A stretch of DNA of 64,000 bases, from NCBI RefSeq assembly GCF_041860085.1, contig NZ_CP124747.1:5479001-5543000 (forward strand), read 5' to 3'. Position numbers and translations under genes: made by a program. This document shows positions 37,011 through 45,710 of this stretch, one piece after another. The notes under the pieces are model-generated. The model had not been told where the DNA came from, did no database searches, and saw nothing but the letters and a program-made list of their open reading frames with translations. Numbering within the stretch: position 1 is the first letter of the stretch; every line of letters starts with the position of its first letter. Source of the DNA: Schlesneria sp. DSM 10557. GTDB taxonomy: Bacteria; Planctomycetota; Planctomycetia; Planctomycetales; Planctomycetaceae.

Positions 37011-38165
37011 ATGGGGCGGGGAATCATCATATTGAGCATCTTTGACTGGTGGTCCCATTCCCACGGTCATTCCGATATGCAGCTTGCCCGGGTGCTGGCA
37101 AAGACTCATCCGGTTCTGTTCGTGAACAGTATCGGAATGCGGTCCGCCAAACGGAGTCTGGGGGGATCGCTGGTCAAACGGATTGGCCGCAAGCTCCGAA
37201 GCATGTCGCGGATTGCTTCCCGGCCCATTCCTGAACTGGATCTGGTCGTCTATACGCCCCTGTTCTGGCCCGCCTATTCCGGACTGCTGGGGAAGTTTAA
37301 TAACGGCGGTCTGCGGTCGCAGATTCAGTACAACGCGCGACGACTGGGGTTCGATCGCCCTCTGGTCCTGATCACGCTGCCGACCTTTGCCGATCTGGCG
37401 CTGTCACTGGACCGCAGCGCTTTGTTGTACAACCGCAGCGATCGTCACGCCGATTTCCAGTACTCGGACCACAACGTCGTCGCGGCCAAGGAAGAGTTAC
37501 TGTTTCGCAAATCCGACGCCGTATTGTACGCCAGTCGTTCGCTGTATGAAGCAGAGATGGGACGTGCGACCAGTCGGTCGGTTTACATTGGTCATGGTGC
37601 AGACCTAGACCATTTCTGTCCCGAGGGACCCATCGCGGAGGAGTTTCAGGCGATTCCCGCACCGCGAGTCGGTTTCTTTGGCGACCTGCGCGAACACGCC
37701 ATCGATTTTCCCCTGCTGGAAAGCGTCGTGCGGGCGATGCCTCACGTCCAGTTCATCCTCGGGGGCACGCAACTGGATGACCTTTCGGCCTTGCGTCGAC
37801 TTCCCAACATCCAGTTCTTTCCTGCTTGTCCCCATGAAAACATGCCTGCGCGCTGGCGAGCCCTGGATGTCGCAATTCTGCCGTACAAAGTGACTCCCTG
37901 GACTCAAGCCATCGAGCCGATCAAGTTGAACGAAATTGCCGCAACGGGACTTCCTGCGGTCGGTACGCGCCTGCCCGCATTCGAGGACCGGGGCATTGCC
38001 ATTGCCGAAACGGGCGAGGAATTCGTCCAGGCTATCTCCCGCGCTTTGGAACGCTCAGACCCGGTGCGTGCTGCCGCTGGCGAATTACGTCGCTGGGAAA
38101 GTATTGCTGAGCAGATCGAAGAGATCGCGGCGGACGTCTCACCAGTTTGTACAGGGGCTCCCTGA
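37011..38165 (+). CDS. glycosyltransferase (GT-B fold), first of a pair
   Basis: The 384-residue protein resembles GT4/GT1-type sugar transferases. The N-terminal domain begins IILSIFDWWSHSHGHSDMQL and contains LYNRSDRHADFQY. The C-terminal nucleotide-sugar domain has VYIGHGADLDHFCPEG, VGFFGDLREHAIDFPLL and ALDVAILPYKVTPWTQ followed by PIKLNEIAATGLPAVGT. No membrane segment is present. I chose the ATG at 37011, with GGGGG 9 bases upstream; a GTG at 36990 is possible. Its stop overlaps the start of the next gene by one base (TGATG), indicating translational coupling and joint action in surface polysaccharide synthesis. Confidence 0.88.
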   Translation: MGRGIIILSIFDWWSHSHGHSDMQLARVLAKTHPVLFVNSIGMRSAKRSLGGSLVKRIGRKLRSMSRIASRPIPELDLVVYTPLFWPAYSGLLGKFNNGGLRSQIQYNARRLGFDRPLVLITLPTFADLALSLDRSALLYNRSDRHADFQYSDHNVVAAKEELLFRKSDAVLYASRSLYEAEMGRATSRSVYIGHGADLDHFCPEGPIAEEFQAIPAPRVGFFGDLREHAIDFPLLESVVRAMPHVQFILGGTQLDDLSALRRLPNIQFFPACPHENMPARWRALDVAILPYKVTPWTQAIEPIKLNEIAATGLPAVGTRLPAFEDRGIAIAETGEEFVQAISRALERSDPVRAAAGELRRWESIAEQIEEIAADVSPVCTGAP

Positions 38166-39379
38166 TGCCTCATTCGAGAGAAGACCGCTTACACCTGGGC
38201 GTGATTGGAGCACGCGGGATTGGAGCTCTTCAAGGGGGGATTGAGCGGTACTGCTCCGAATTCTACCGCCACCTTCCCGCCGACCGATTCAAAATCACCA
38301 TCTTCGTGCGGAGACCGTCGAAGGGTCTGGAAGACTGTAAGAACATCAACCTGGTTCGAATTCCGATTCTGAAATCCAGCAGCCTCGAAACGCCCCTTTA
38401 CTCCATGATGGCTGTGCTGGCCGCCTACGCGATGGGGGTTAAGGTGATTCACGTGCATGGCCTCAGTTCGTGTCTTCCCCTTCCGTTGGCGCGACTACTG
38501 GGCCTGCGAATCATCGTCCGCCATATGGGGGCCGAGTACGACCGTGTCAAATGGAACTTTCTGGCCAGACGATTACTGAAGTTGGGCGAGTATTTCTGCG
38601 CCCGCTACGCGGAATCGGTTGTCTGCCTGAACTCGGATATTGCGGACAGATTTGCTGCCGCCACGGGACGTCGCGACAGTGTGGTGATTCCCAACGGGGT
38701 GAGTCTTCCCAGTGACGAAGCGGCCGAAAAACTCCCCGCGAACCTGGCGATTTCACCAGACTCGTATGCACTGGCGGTTGGTCGATTCGTCCCCGAGAAG
38801 AATTTTCATCAACTGATTTCCGCGTTTCTGACCGCCAGACTTCCCTCATCTGCAAAGCTGGTGCTTGCGGGCGAGCCCGATTACCCCGGACCTTATGCGC
38901 GGCTGATTGAAAGCCTGTGCCAAGGGCACGAAGACCGCATCCTGCGAGCCGGGGTCGTATGCGGTGACGAACTGGTTGCCCTCTATCGCCATACCCGGCT
39001 GTTTATCCTGCCGTCGTCGCACGAGGGAATGTCTTTTTCCCTCCTTGAGGCAGGCATCTCGGGCGCGCGACTGGTGGTCAGTGATATCCCCAGCAACAAA
39101 GAGGTTTGTCAGAATTTCGGGCGTCTCTTCCCGGTCGATTCTGAGGATGGATTGCGGGACGCCCTGGAGCAGGAATGGGGACGACCCCGTTCACAGAGAG
39201 AAGTCGATGCGCAAATCGCGGAGTTCAGGCGGCGGTTTGACTGGCGTCAGGTGGCCAGTGCGACGGGGCCGTTGCTGGCGGGGCCATCGAGAGTGTTGAA
39301 ACAAAGTGAAGTCGAGTTGGTCCAACCAGAGTTCCCACAATCGGCCGATGCGAAGGAACCTGCGAAAGAAGGGGTTTAA
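38165..39379 (+). CDS. GT4-family glycosyltransferase, second of a pair
   Basis: The 404-residue protein has the GT4 pattern: GGIERYCSEFYRHL at the acceptor domain, VIHVHGLSSCLPL, VCLNSDIADRF and VVIPNGVSLPS. It then has YALAVGRFVPEKNFHQLISA and SSHEGMSFSLLEAGISG, where the nucleotide-sugar-binding glutamates lie. The ATG at 38165 shares its A with the previous stop codon. The extension after 385 is Glu/Pro-rich. It is likely part of an operon of three with the neighbours on either side. Confidence 0.92.
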   Translation: MPHSREDRLHLGVIGARGIGALQGGIERYCSEFYRHLPADRFKITIFVRRPSKGLEDCKNINLVRIPILKSSSLETPLYSMMAVLAAYAMGVKVIHVHGLSSCLPLPLARLLGLRIIVRHMGAEYDRVKWNFLARRLLKLGEYFCARYAESVVCLNSDIADRFAAATGRRDSVVIPNGVSLPSDEAAEKLPANLAISPDSYALAVGRFVPEKNFHQLISAFLTARLPSSAKLVLAGEPDYPGPYARLIESLCQGHEDRILRAGVVCGDELVALYRHTRLFILPSSHEGMSFSLLEAGISGARLVVSDIPSNKEVCQNFGRLFPVDSEDGLRDALEQEWGRPRSQREVDAQIAEFRRRFDWRQVASATGPLLAGPSRVLKQSEVELVQPEFPQSADAKEPAKEGV

Positions 39380-39384
39380 AAATT

Positions 39385-40929
39385 ATGAGCCGAGTTATGG
39401 TGCTCGCTCTGTCCGAGGCCTCACCCGAACTGGTCCAGCAATTCTGCGATGCGGGGGTGATGCCGAATTTGTCCCGACTGATGAAGCAAGGCTTGAGCGG
39501 ACATACTCGCTATTCCATTCCCTATCTGCTGACACCGCAGATGTGGGCGACGATTCTGACCGGACGCCGTGCCGGCAGTCATGGCGTTTTCGACTATTGG
39601 CAGCGTCAGGATGGAGGCAAGTTTCTCGAAGTTCATGGTTCCGACGTTAAAGGACCCAAATTGTGGGATGTCCTCGCCAGCAATGATCTGCCATCAGGCT
39701 GGGTCAATGTCCCGATGACATATCCACCGCCAATGATTCCCGGTTTCGCATTGTCCGGTCAGGATGCTCCTGGAGCGCATCCTTCCATTTCACACCCGCG
39801 CGAGCTGTTTCAAGAGCTGACCAGCAGTCTGGGGCGGTATCATCACAAAGATATCTTTCCCGGGGGGCAGGACAAGGCGACATACGGTGAACTGCTTCCG
39901 CACGAGACGGTCTGGCAAAAGTCCCTGCTCGAGAAGTTGGTTCACCGCGACGACTGGCGATTCCTGTTTGCCTACAACAGTGGCAGTGCCTTTGCACAGC
40001 ACTATTTCTGGAAAGACATGGAGGAAAAAGGGAGCGTCACAGAGAAAGTCGCCGAGAAAACGTTTGCAGCCGCGGACGTGTTGATCGGCTCATTGATGAA
40101 TGCTCTCGAACCGACTGACACATTATTTGTGATTTCGGAATGCGGCGCGGGTCCGATCAAGGCGGGGGTTCGCCTGCAGAACTGGCTCGAGCAGAATGGA
40201 TTCCTGGCTCGTACCGAAGGTTGCAAAGGGCCGTCGGCGACAGCCCGCCTGCTGACCAGTATCCGGACCAACGCGCAGCGCTATCTGCCCCGCAGTCTGT
40301 TCTACTATGCGAATGCGATGCCCTTTAAGCAGTGGGTGCTTCGCCGGATCGCTCACGATCATATCGACTGGTCGCGGACGCGAGCCTACCACCGCGGCAA
40401 GGGCGAGGGGAACATTTACATCAACCTCGCGGGGCGTGAGCAGCACGGGATTGTCAGGCCCGAAGAGTATGAGCCACTTCGCGATGAACTGATCACCGCC
40501 TTGCGGAAGCTGACTGATCCGGAAACGGGTGAATCGGCCGTGATCGATGTCCACCGCCGTGAAGCGCTGTTCGGCGATCAGGGAGTGGAAATGGCACCGG
40601 ATCTGGTGATCGAGTGGCGGGACGCTCGTTATATGCCCGCCGAAACGCTTTCCGCGGACCAAGAGATCTTTTCCGAGCGCGTCCGCGAGTTCATGACGTG
40701 GCCCACCAGCGGCAGCCATCGCCCGGAAGGGTTGTTCGTTGCCGCCGGCCCGAATATCCGTCCCGGCAAGCTCGAAAAGCCCGTCGAACTCGTTGACCTC
40801 GCACCCACGTGGCTGCACGCGCTCGGGTGCCCGGTCCCTGCGTCCATGAATGGATCCCCCCGAGTCGACCTGTTTCAGCAGGTTCAAAGCCCCGCTGCAG
40901 ATCCTGCTGAACTGATCGCCCAGACGTGA
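39385..40929 (+). CDS. alkaline phosphatase-fold (type I phosphodiesterase-like) protein with degenerate metal site
   Basis: The 514-residue protein aligns throughout with the phosphodiesterase/nucleotide pyrophosphatase family. It has MPNLSRLMKQGLSGHTRYSI, PYLLTPQMWATILTGRRAGSHGVFDYW, WVNVPMTYPPP and SGQDAPGAHPS. The usual first aspartate (LGLDGA) is LALSEAS here, the D-x-x-QH motif reads SAFAQH, and the SDHG motif reads SECG. The candidate nucleophile Thr near residue 50 and the C-terminal GSHRPEG histidine remain. At least three metal ligands are thus altered, so hydrolysis is doubtful and a binding or transfer role is possible. It follows the glycosyltransferase after 5 bases. Confidence 0.85.
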   Translation: MSRVMVLALSEASPELVQQFCDAGVMPNLSRLMKQGLSGHTRYSIPYLLTPQMWATILTGRRAGSHGVFDYWQRQDGGKFLEVHGSDVKGPKLWDVLASNDLPSGWVNVPMTYPPPMIPGFALSGQDAPGAHPSISHPRELFQELTSSLGRYHHKDIFPGGQDKATYGELLPHETVWQKSLLEKLVHRDDWRFLFAYNSGSAFAQHYFWKDMEEKGSVTEKVAEKTFAAADVLIGSLMNALEPTDTLFVISECGAGPIKAGVRLQNWLEQNGFLARTEGCKGPSATARLLTSIRTNAQRYLPRSLFYYANAMPFKQWVLRRIAHDHIDWSRTRAYHRGKGEGNIYINLAGREQHGIVRPEEYEPLRDELITALRKLTDPETGESAVIDVHRREALFGDQGVEMAPDLVIEWRDARYMPAETLSADQEIFSERVREFMTWPTSGSHRPEGLFVAAGPNIRPGKLEKPVELVDLAPTWLHALGCPVPASMNGSPRVDLFQQVQSPAADPAELIAQT

Positions 40930-41475
40930 TCTGATCTGTATCCCCGCCAGAACATCAGCGGGGCCGATTTCCGTGTGCCGCAGACGCTCATTCGAGCGTC
41001 TGCGGCACACAGTCACAACGGGGGTTACGGATCGACGCTCGTCGTCCTGGAACCTGTTACCTGGAATGCGCCCCTGGGTCCGGCAGGTTAGTCTGTCCAA
41101 CCGGCGACCTTCAGACGTTCTGCGTTTCAACCGTTCGATGGCAACTTTCCTGTTGTGATTTCCCATCGCAAGGGCGAATGGGGTCTTCAGTGGCACGCCG
41201 TTATTGAGGCGTGAAAAGTTCCACATTCTCAATACCTGAACACATCTTCCGTATTGCAGAATTGAGGTTTGTACCGCACAGTGGCAGGATGTCGAACGCA
41301 GACGATCAGCCCATCTTTGATTTTCACGTCATCCGATTTACGTCTCGAAACACAATCTGAGTTGAATCCCATCCGGCTTGGCCCTGTTGCGCTGCAACAG
41401 CCGTTGCTGTGTCAGATGTGGTCCAGCCCAACGCTCATGTGGGTCGAACAAGTTCATGTCCCGCGAGGTAGTACA
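40930..41475. other. intergenic region after the glycosyltransferase operon
   Basis: 546 bp. A strong hairpin at 40973-41010 ends the operon upstream. The remaining sequence shows no recognisable gene, repeat or promoter, apart from a GAGG ribosome binding site just before 41476. Confidence 0.45.
40973..41010. terminator. perfect 17-bp hairpin
   Basis: Arms 40973-40989 and 40994-41010 are perfectly complementary (GTGTGCCGCAGACGCTC on the left) with loop ATTC. It follows the phosphatase-fold gene by 43 bases and probably terminates the three-gene operon. There is no T run after it. Confidence 0.75.
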
Positions 41476-41838
41476 ATGAGTGATCTCCAGAAGCTTGGAA
41501 GCTTCGTTCTTTGCTTGATTGCGACGGTCCTGCCGTTTGCGATGCACACGGTTGGGGCAAGCTATGGGACGGCGTCGGGAGCCATGATGGGACTGAGCAT
41601 CGGATGTCTTGCCTCCCTGGCACTCTTCTGGTTCGTTGTTTTCCAGGTACCGAACCGGGACGTTCACCAAACGATGGCGGTCTCTTTGGCCGGCGCCGTC
41701 GGGCCTCTGATCAGCGAGATCACCGTGGGCTCGCGGGAATTTGAAACCCTTCGAACCGTCAATTTCCTGCTGCTGATTGTCCTGGTCATCTCGATCGTGT
41801 GGGCCTTTTCTGCAAGCGATCACGAAACGTTGCTGTAA
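41476..41838 (+). CDS. small four-helix membrane protein, unknown
   Basis: The 120-residue protein from the ATG at 41476 (GAGG 8 bases upstream) consists almost entirely of hydrophobic segments: FVLCLIATVLPFAMHTV, MMGLSIGCLASLALFWFVVF, VSLAGAVGPLISEI and FLLLIVLVISIVWAFS. No family is recognised. The frame is open further upstream to 41269, but that extension is not membrane-like and has no start signal. It stands alone. Confidence 0.65.
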   Translation: MSDLQKLGSFVLCLIATVLPFAMHTVGASYGTASGAMMGLSIGCLASLALFWFVVFQVPNRDVHQTMAVSLAGAVGPLISEITVGSREFETLRTVNFLLLIVLVISIVWAFSASDHETLL

Positions 41839-42258
41839 TCCATGGAATAAGCAACAGGCTTGTGTCCGTTGATAGTGAGCCTGGCAGGTAAAAAGCGTTG
41901 TTCGTCAGTCCGTTCCAATAACGCTCATACCCTCCACGTCCCGTTTTGGTGGGTTCGGGCCATAGCACAAGCTGGCCGGGAATCGCGTGCGAGGAATTGA
42001 AGCAGATTCGCGCCTAAGGAATTCTCGTCCTGTTGCGCAGGCCCGTTCACCATCCGACGTGCTCAGTTGTGGCCGATTGTGTCGTTGGTGCGGTACTTCG
42101 TTTTTTGCCATGGGGTCCTCATGCGAGAGGTGGCGAGAACGGTGTGCACACGCTACGAAAATAGCTCGCCAATTCTCGTGATTCGAGGTGACGATTCCGG
42201 GATGATGATTCTGGAGTTTGTCTTCGGTTTTGTTCTGCTCTCGCGGTGAGGCTTGCTG
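41839..42258. other. intergenic region
   Basis: 420 bp before the sulfatase gene. No convincing promoter, repeat or short gene was seen. A GTGAGG sequence at 42245-42250 is the sulfatase ribosome binding site. Confidence 0.4.
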
Positions 42259-43614
42259 ATGTTTGTGCGTGTTCTGTTGCTGCTTCTGGGGATCGTGGGG
42301 TTGAGGACGCTAGAGGGGGCGGAGCGTCCGAATGTGATTGTCATTCTGGTGGATGATCTGGGGCGAGGAGACTACTCGGGGTTTGGAACTCCGGACATCT
42401 TGACCCCGGCGATCGACCGGCTGGGGCGCGAAGGGATGACGTTCAACAACTTCTATGCAAATTCGTGCGTCTGCTCGCCGACTCGGGCTGCTTTACTGAC
42501 GGGGCGCTATCCGGATCAGGTGGGGGTGCCGGGTGTCATCCGGCATACGGTCGATAATTCCTGGGGCTGGCTGGATCCTGCTGCCGTCCTGTTGCCTCAG
42601 CCGTTGAAAGCAGCGGGCTATCACTCGGCTCTGATCGGCAAATGGCATCTTGGTCTGGAGTCACCCAACACGCCGACAGAGCGCGGCTTTGATGACTTTC
42701 ATGGGTTCCTCGGCGACATGATGGATGACTACTGGACTCATCTGCGAGGCGGGCAGAACTTCATGCGGCGGAATCGCGAGGTTATCGATCCTCAGGGACA
42801 TGCGACAGATCTGTTCACGGAATGGGCCTGTGATTACCTGACGGAGCGGGCGGCAGTGCGGGACGCGTCCGGGCAGGCCGTTCCGTTTTTCCTGTATCTT
42901 GCCTACAACGCGCCTCATGATCCGATTCAACCACCGGTGGAATGGGTCGAAAGGGTTCGGCAACGCGTCCCGGGAATTGCGGACAAACGAGCCTCACTCG
43001 TCGCACTGATTGAACACATGGATTTCGGGATCGGTCGCGTGCTCGACCGGCTGGATCAGTTGCATTTGTCAGAAAATACACTGGTCATCTTCACCTCCGA
43101 CAACGGCGGAGTTCTCGGTCATGGTGCGGTGAACGGGCCGTGGCGAAGCGAGAAGCAACACATGTACGAAGGGGGGCTACGTGTCCCCGCGATGGTCCGC
43201 TGGCCGGGTCGTATTGCGGCAGGGAGCCGGACGGACCGGATCGCCTTGACGATGGACATCTTCCCGACGGTGTTGGACGCGGCCGGGGTCGAAGCTGTTC
43301 CGGTCGCGGAGGGAATCAGTTTTCTGCCGACCCTGGTCGGTGAGGTCCAGGAGAACACCACGCGTGACCTGTATTTTGTTCGTCGCGAAGGAGGCCCCGC
43401 CTATGGAGGAAAGACGATCGAAGCACTGATTCGAGGCGATTGGAAGCTGATTCAGGACAGTCCGTTTAAGCCATTGGAACTTTACAATCTCAAATCCGAT
43501 CCGGGTGAAACCACGAATCTGACCTCGCAGGAACCGCGGGTCTATCAAGAACTCTCGACGGCGCTGCGGCGTCACATCCAGCAGGCAGGTCGAATCCCCT
43601 GGCAAGAGCCTTGA
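42259..43614 (+). CDS. secreted type I sulfatase
   Basis: The 451-residue protein has a signal peptide (1-21, ending EGA). The aerobic sulfatase fold shows VILVDDLGRGDY with metal-binding aspartates, then C72-S-P-T-R in the signature CSPTRAALLTGRYP. Cys72 would become formylglycine. GKWHLG, HDPIQPP and FTSDNGG follow. All catalytic motifs are intact. It hydrolyses sulfate esters, most likely of algal or other sulfated polysaccharides given the abundance of such enzymes in planctomycetes; the substrate is not readable from sequence. The ATG at 42259 follows GTGAGG. The maturase is not in this window. Confidence 0.94.
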   Translation: MFVRVLLLLLGIVGLRTLEGAERPNVIVILVDDLGRGDYSGFGTPDILTPAIDRLGREGMTFNNFYANSCVCSPTRAALLTGRYPDQVGVPGVIRHTVDNSWGWLDPAAVLLPQPLKAAGYHSALIGKWHLGLESPNTPTERGFDDFHGFLGDMMDDYWTHLRGGQNFMRRNREVIDPQGHATDLFTEWACDYLTERAAVRDASGQAVPFFLYLAYNAPHDPIQPPVEWVERVRQRVPGIADKRASLVALIEHMDFGIGRVLDRLDQLHLSENTLVIFTSDNGGVLGHGAVNGPWRSEKQHMYEGGLRVPAMVRWPGRIAAGSRTDRIALTMDIFPTVLDAAGVEAVPVAEGISFLPTLVGEVQENTTRDLYFVRREGGPAYGGKTIEALIRGDWKLIQDSPFKPLELYNLKSDPGETTNLTSQEPRVYQELSTALRRHIQQAGRIPWQEP

Positions 43615-43616
43615 AT

Positions 43617-43636
43617 AACCCGTTCAAAGCCGGGTT
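43617..43636 (+). terminator. short hairpin between sulfatase and FG-GAP-type gene
   Basis: AACCCG (43617-43622) and CGGGTT (43631-43636) form a 6-bp stem with an 8-base loop, directly after the sulfatase stop codon. The stem is weak, so attenuation rather than full termination is possible. Confidence 0.3.
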
Positions 43637-43693
43637 TCGACGAGCGGCAGTCATTCCCGTGTTGAAAGTCCTTTGGCGATTGAGGAGAGAGAA

Positions 43694-45691
43694 ATGCAAC
43701 ATCGGTGGTTGGTCTGGTGTGTACTCGTCCTGACATCCGTGGGGTTCTTGAGTCAGGCTTTCGCTGCACCACCGGTCGTGGAGTTTGGACCGTTAACTGA
43801 ACTTCGTACGGATGAAGGACGGATCTCCTTTGGGATGATTGTCAGTGCCGACGTGGTTTCCTGGTCCAGTCCCGATGCACGCGACTTACTGATTGGCCGT
43901 TTATGGGACGGCGTCTACCTGTATCCCTCTCAGGACCTGCAATCGTTCGGTGAGCCAATCCGGTTGTGCGATCAACTGGGGCATGTGGTTCTGATGGTCG
44001 AGCCTTGGGGCCGCGATACCGACGGGCACGAACTGCTGATCGGTTGCGACCGGCTGGGAAATGTTTCACTGCTGCGCAAGGCGGGGCAGTACCCCGACAT
44101 TCGGCTGGAGGTCGCTCAGAAGCCCTTGTTGATGTCGGACGGGTCGCCGCTCAATATTCCTTTTGTCAATCCGAAGTACCGTTTGTCGTCGAATCCTGAG
44201 CAGCTCTGGCCCCAGGACTTCAATTACACCTATCCCACAGTTTACCGGTCTCTCGATGGTGGTGAGGGTGTGATCTTTGGTGATTGGGGCGGCGAACTCT
44301 GGTTCATGCCCCATACAGGAAAAGAGGGACATGAGCCAGCCTTTGCAGGTCGTCTCTACAACAAGCGAGACGGTCGACAGTTCGCTCGTCCCAAACATCT
44401 GCTGAAAGATGAACAGGGCGAGATGCTGCTGATGGGAACGGCGGCAGAAAATGGCATCCGTTATCCCGGTGGTGCCGCTCGTCCTGTGATGTACCACAAT
44501 GAGGTCACCGGGTCGCATGGGTTGATCGTCGTGGGGGGGATGGAGCGAAATCAGATCCACTTCCTGCAGCAGGTCAAAACCGGTGCCGAGAATGAGCCGA
44601 TCTTTCAGGATCATGGCGAGGTGACGATTGAAGGGCTGCCCGACGAAGGCTATGACCCCTACAACTACCATGCGGTGCTGACGCTGGTCGAGACAGGCGG
44701 AGGGCCCGATTTGCTGTTGTCTCGCGGTTGTGACATTGCGTACTGCAAGCGTCTGAGCAGCGATGGCGTTAAACCCCGATTTCGGTTTGACTACTGGCTG
44801 AGTGGGAAGAACGTACCGACGCGGGGCTATAACTTCACGGAAATCCTGACCGACCATCGAGGGCGTCGGTTTCTGCTGGAAAACGACACCTTCTGGACGT
44901 TCCGACAGATCACCACCGTACAGGGTGAGCCGAAGCTCTCATCGACTTCGTTTCCGCTTCTCGATCAGAACGGGATCTTCCTGGTCGAAGGAGAAACCGA
45001 CATGCAGCACCTGGAAAAGTGGGGCTTTCATCGGGCTGCGTTGTGGAATTATGACGGCAGCGGCCAACAGCATCTGATTGTGGGGACAGATAAAGGTTTG
45101 CTCTATCTGCTGCGGCTGGAAAAGGACCTGGGGGTGCACGACCGGTTTGAGTTTCGTTCGTTCGGTCCCTTGAAGGACTCCCATGGAGAAGTCATTCGCC
45201 TGCATCATCGTGTTGTCGCGGCACCCGTCGATCTGAACGGGGACGGACGGCTTGATCTGGTGCTGGCGGGGGCCACCTACGGTTCCGGCGACCCGCGTCC
45301 CGGCAGTGGAATCTATTACCTGTTGAACGAAGGGGAACTCGAAGACCATTCACCCGTTCTCTCGCCCGCCCAGGTCATCGAGACGGTCGGCCATGTTCAT
45401 CCCGATTTCAAGATGCACCATGGGCAGATTCAGTCGCTGGACTTGTTCGGCACGGGCGAAAAGCTGGTGGTTGTCAGCACCCAGATCGGAGACGACTTTC
45501 GCGGATATGTCTATCGTCCCTCGAAGGATCGCATTGCTCTGGAGCATACTGGCGTCATCCTACCTCCGATTTCGATTGAGGAGCGCCTGCTGGACTTGAA
45601 AGGGGATGGAACGTGGCAGTACGTTCGAAGTGGCGGTGAGTCACTGATTGCGAAGTACAGTACCGTCAAAATCCGAGCAGGTAAGGACTGA
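43694..45691 (+). CDS. secreted FG-GAP/VCBS-like beta-propeller protein
   Basis: The 665-residue protein has a signal peptide (1-24, ending SQAFAAPP). Repeated beta-propeller blades follow, with an acidic calcium-type loop in VDLNGDGRLDLVLAG near residue 513 and blade-like LLIGRLWDGVYLYP, VIFGDWGGELWF, LIVGTDKGLLYLL and QSLDLFGTGEKLVVV. It probably binds polysaccharide or protein outside the membrane. GAGGAGAG just before the ATG at 43694 is a strong ribosome binding site. It follows the sulfatase by 79 bases on the same strand, so a linked role in sulfated-polymer use is reasonable but unproven. Confidence 0.8.
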   Translation: MQHRWLVWCVLVLTSVGFLSQAFAAPPVVEFGPLTELRTDEGRISFGMIVSADVVSWSSPDARDLLIGRLWDGVYLYPSQDLQSFGEPIRLCDQLGHVVLMVEPWGRDTDGHELLIGCDRLGNVSLLRKAGQYPDIRLEVAQKPLLMSDGSPLNIPFVNPKYRLSSNPEQLWPQDFNYTYPTVYRSLDGGEGVIFGDWGGELWFMPHTGKEGHEPAFAGRLYNKRDGRQFARPKHLLKDEQGEMLLMGTAAENGIRYPGGAARPVMYHNEVTGSHGLIVVGGMERNQIHFLQQVKTGAENEPIFQDHGEVTIEGLPDEGYDPYNYHAVLTLVETGGGPDLLLSRGCDIAYCKRLSSDGVKPRFRFDYWLSGKNVPTRGYNFTEILTDHRGRRFLLENDTFWTFRQITTVQGEPKLSSTSFPLLDQNGIFLVEGETDMQHLEKWGFHRAALWNYDGSGQQHLIVGTDKGLLYLLRLEKDLGVHDRFEFRSFGPLKDSHGEVIRLHHRVVAAPVDLNGDGRLDLVLAGATYGSGDPRPGSGIYYLLNEGELEDHSPVLSPAQVIETVGHVHPDFKMHHGQIQSLDLFGTGEKLVVVSTQIGDDFRGYVYRPSKDRIALEHTGVILPPISIEERLLDLKGDGTWQYVRSGGESLIAKYSTVKIRAGKD

Positions 45692-45710
45692 ACCCGGCAC
45701 GGAGACGAAC

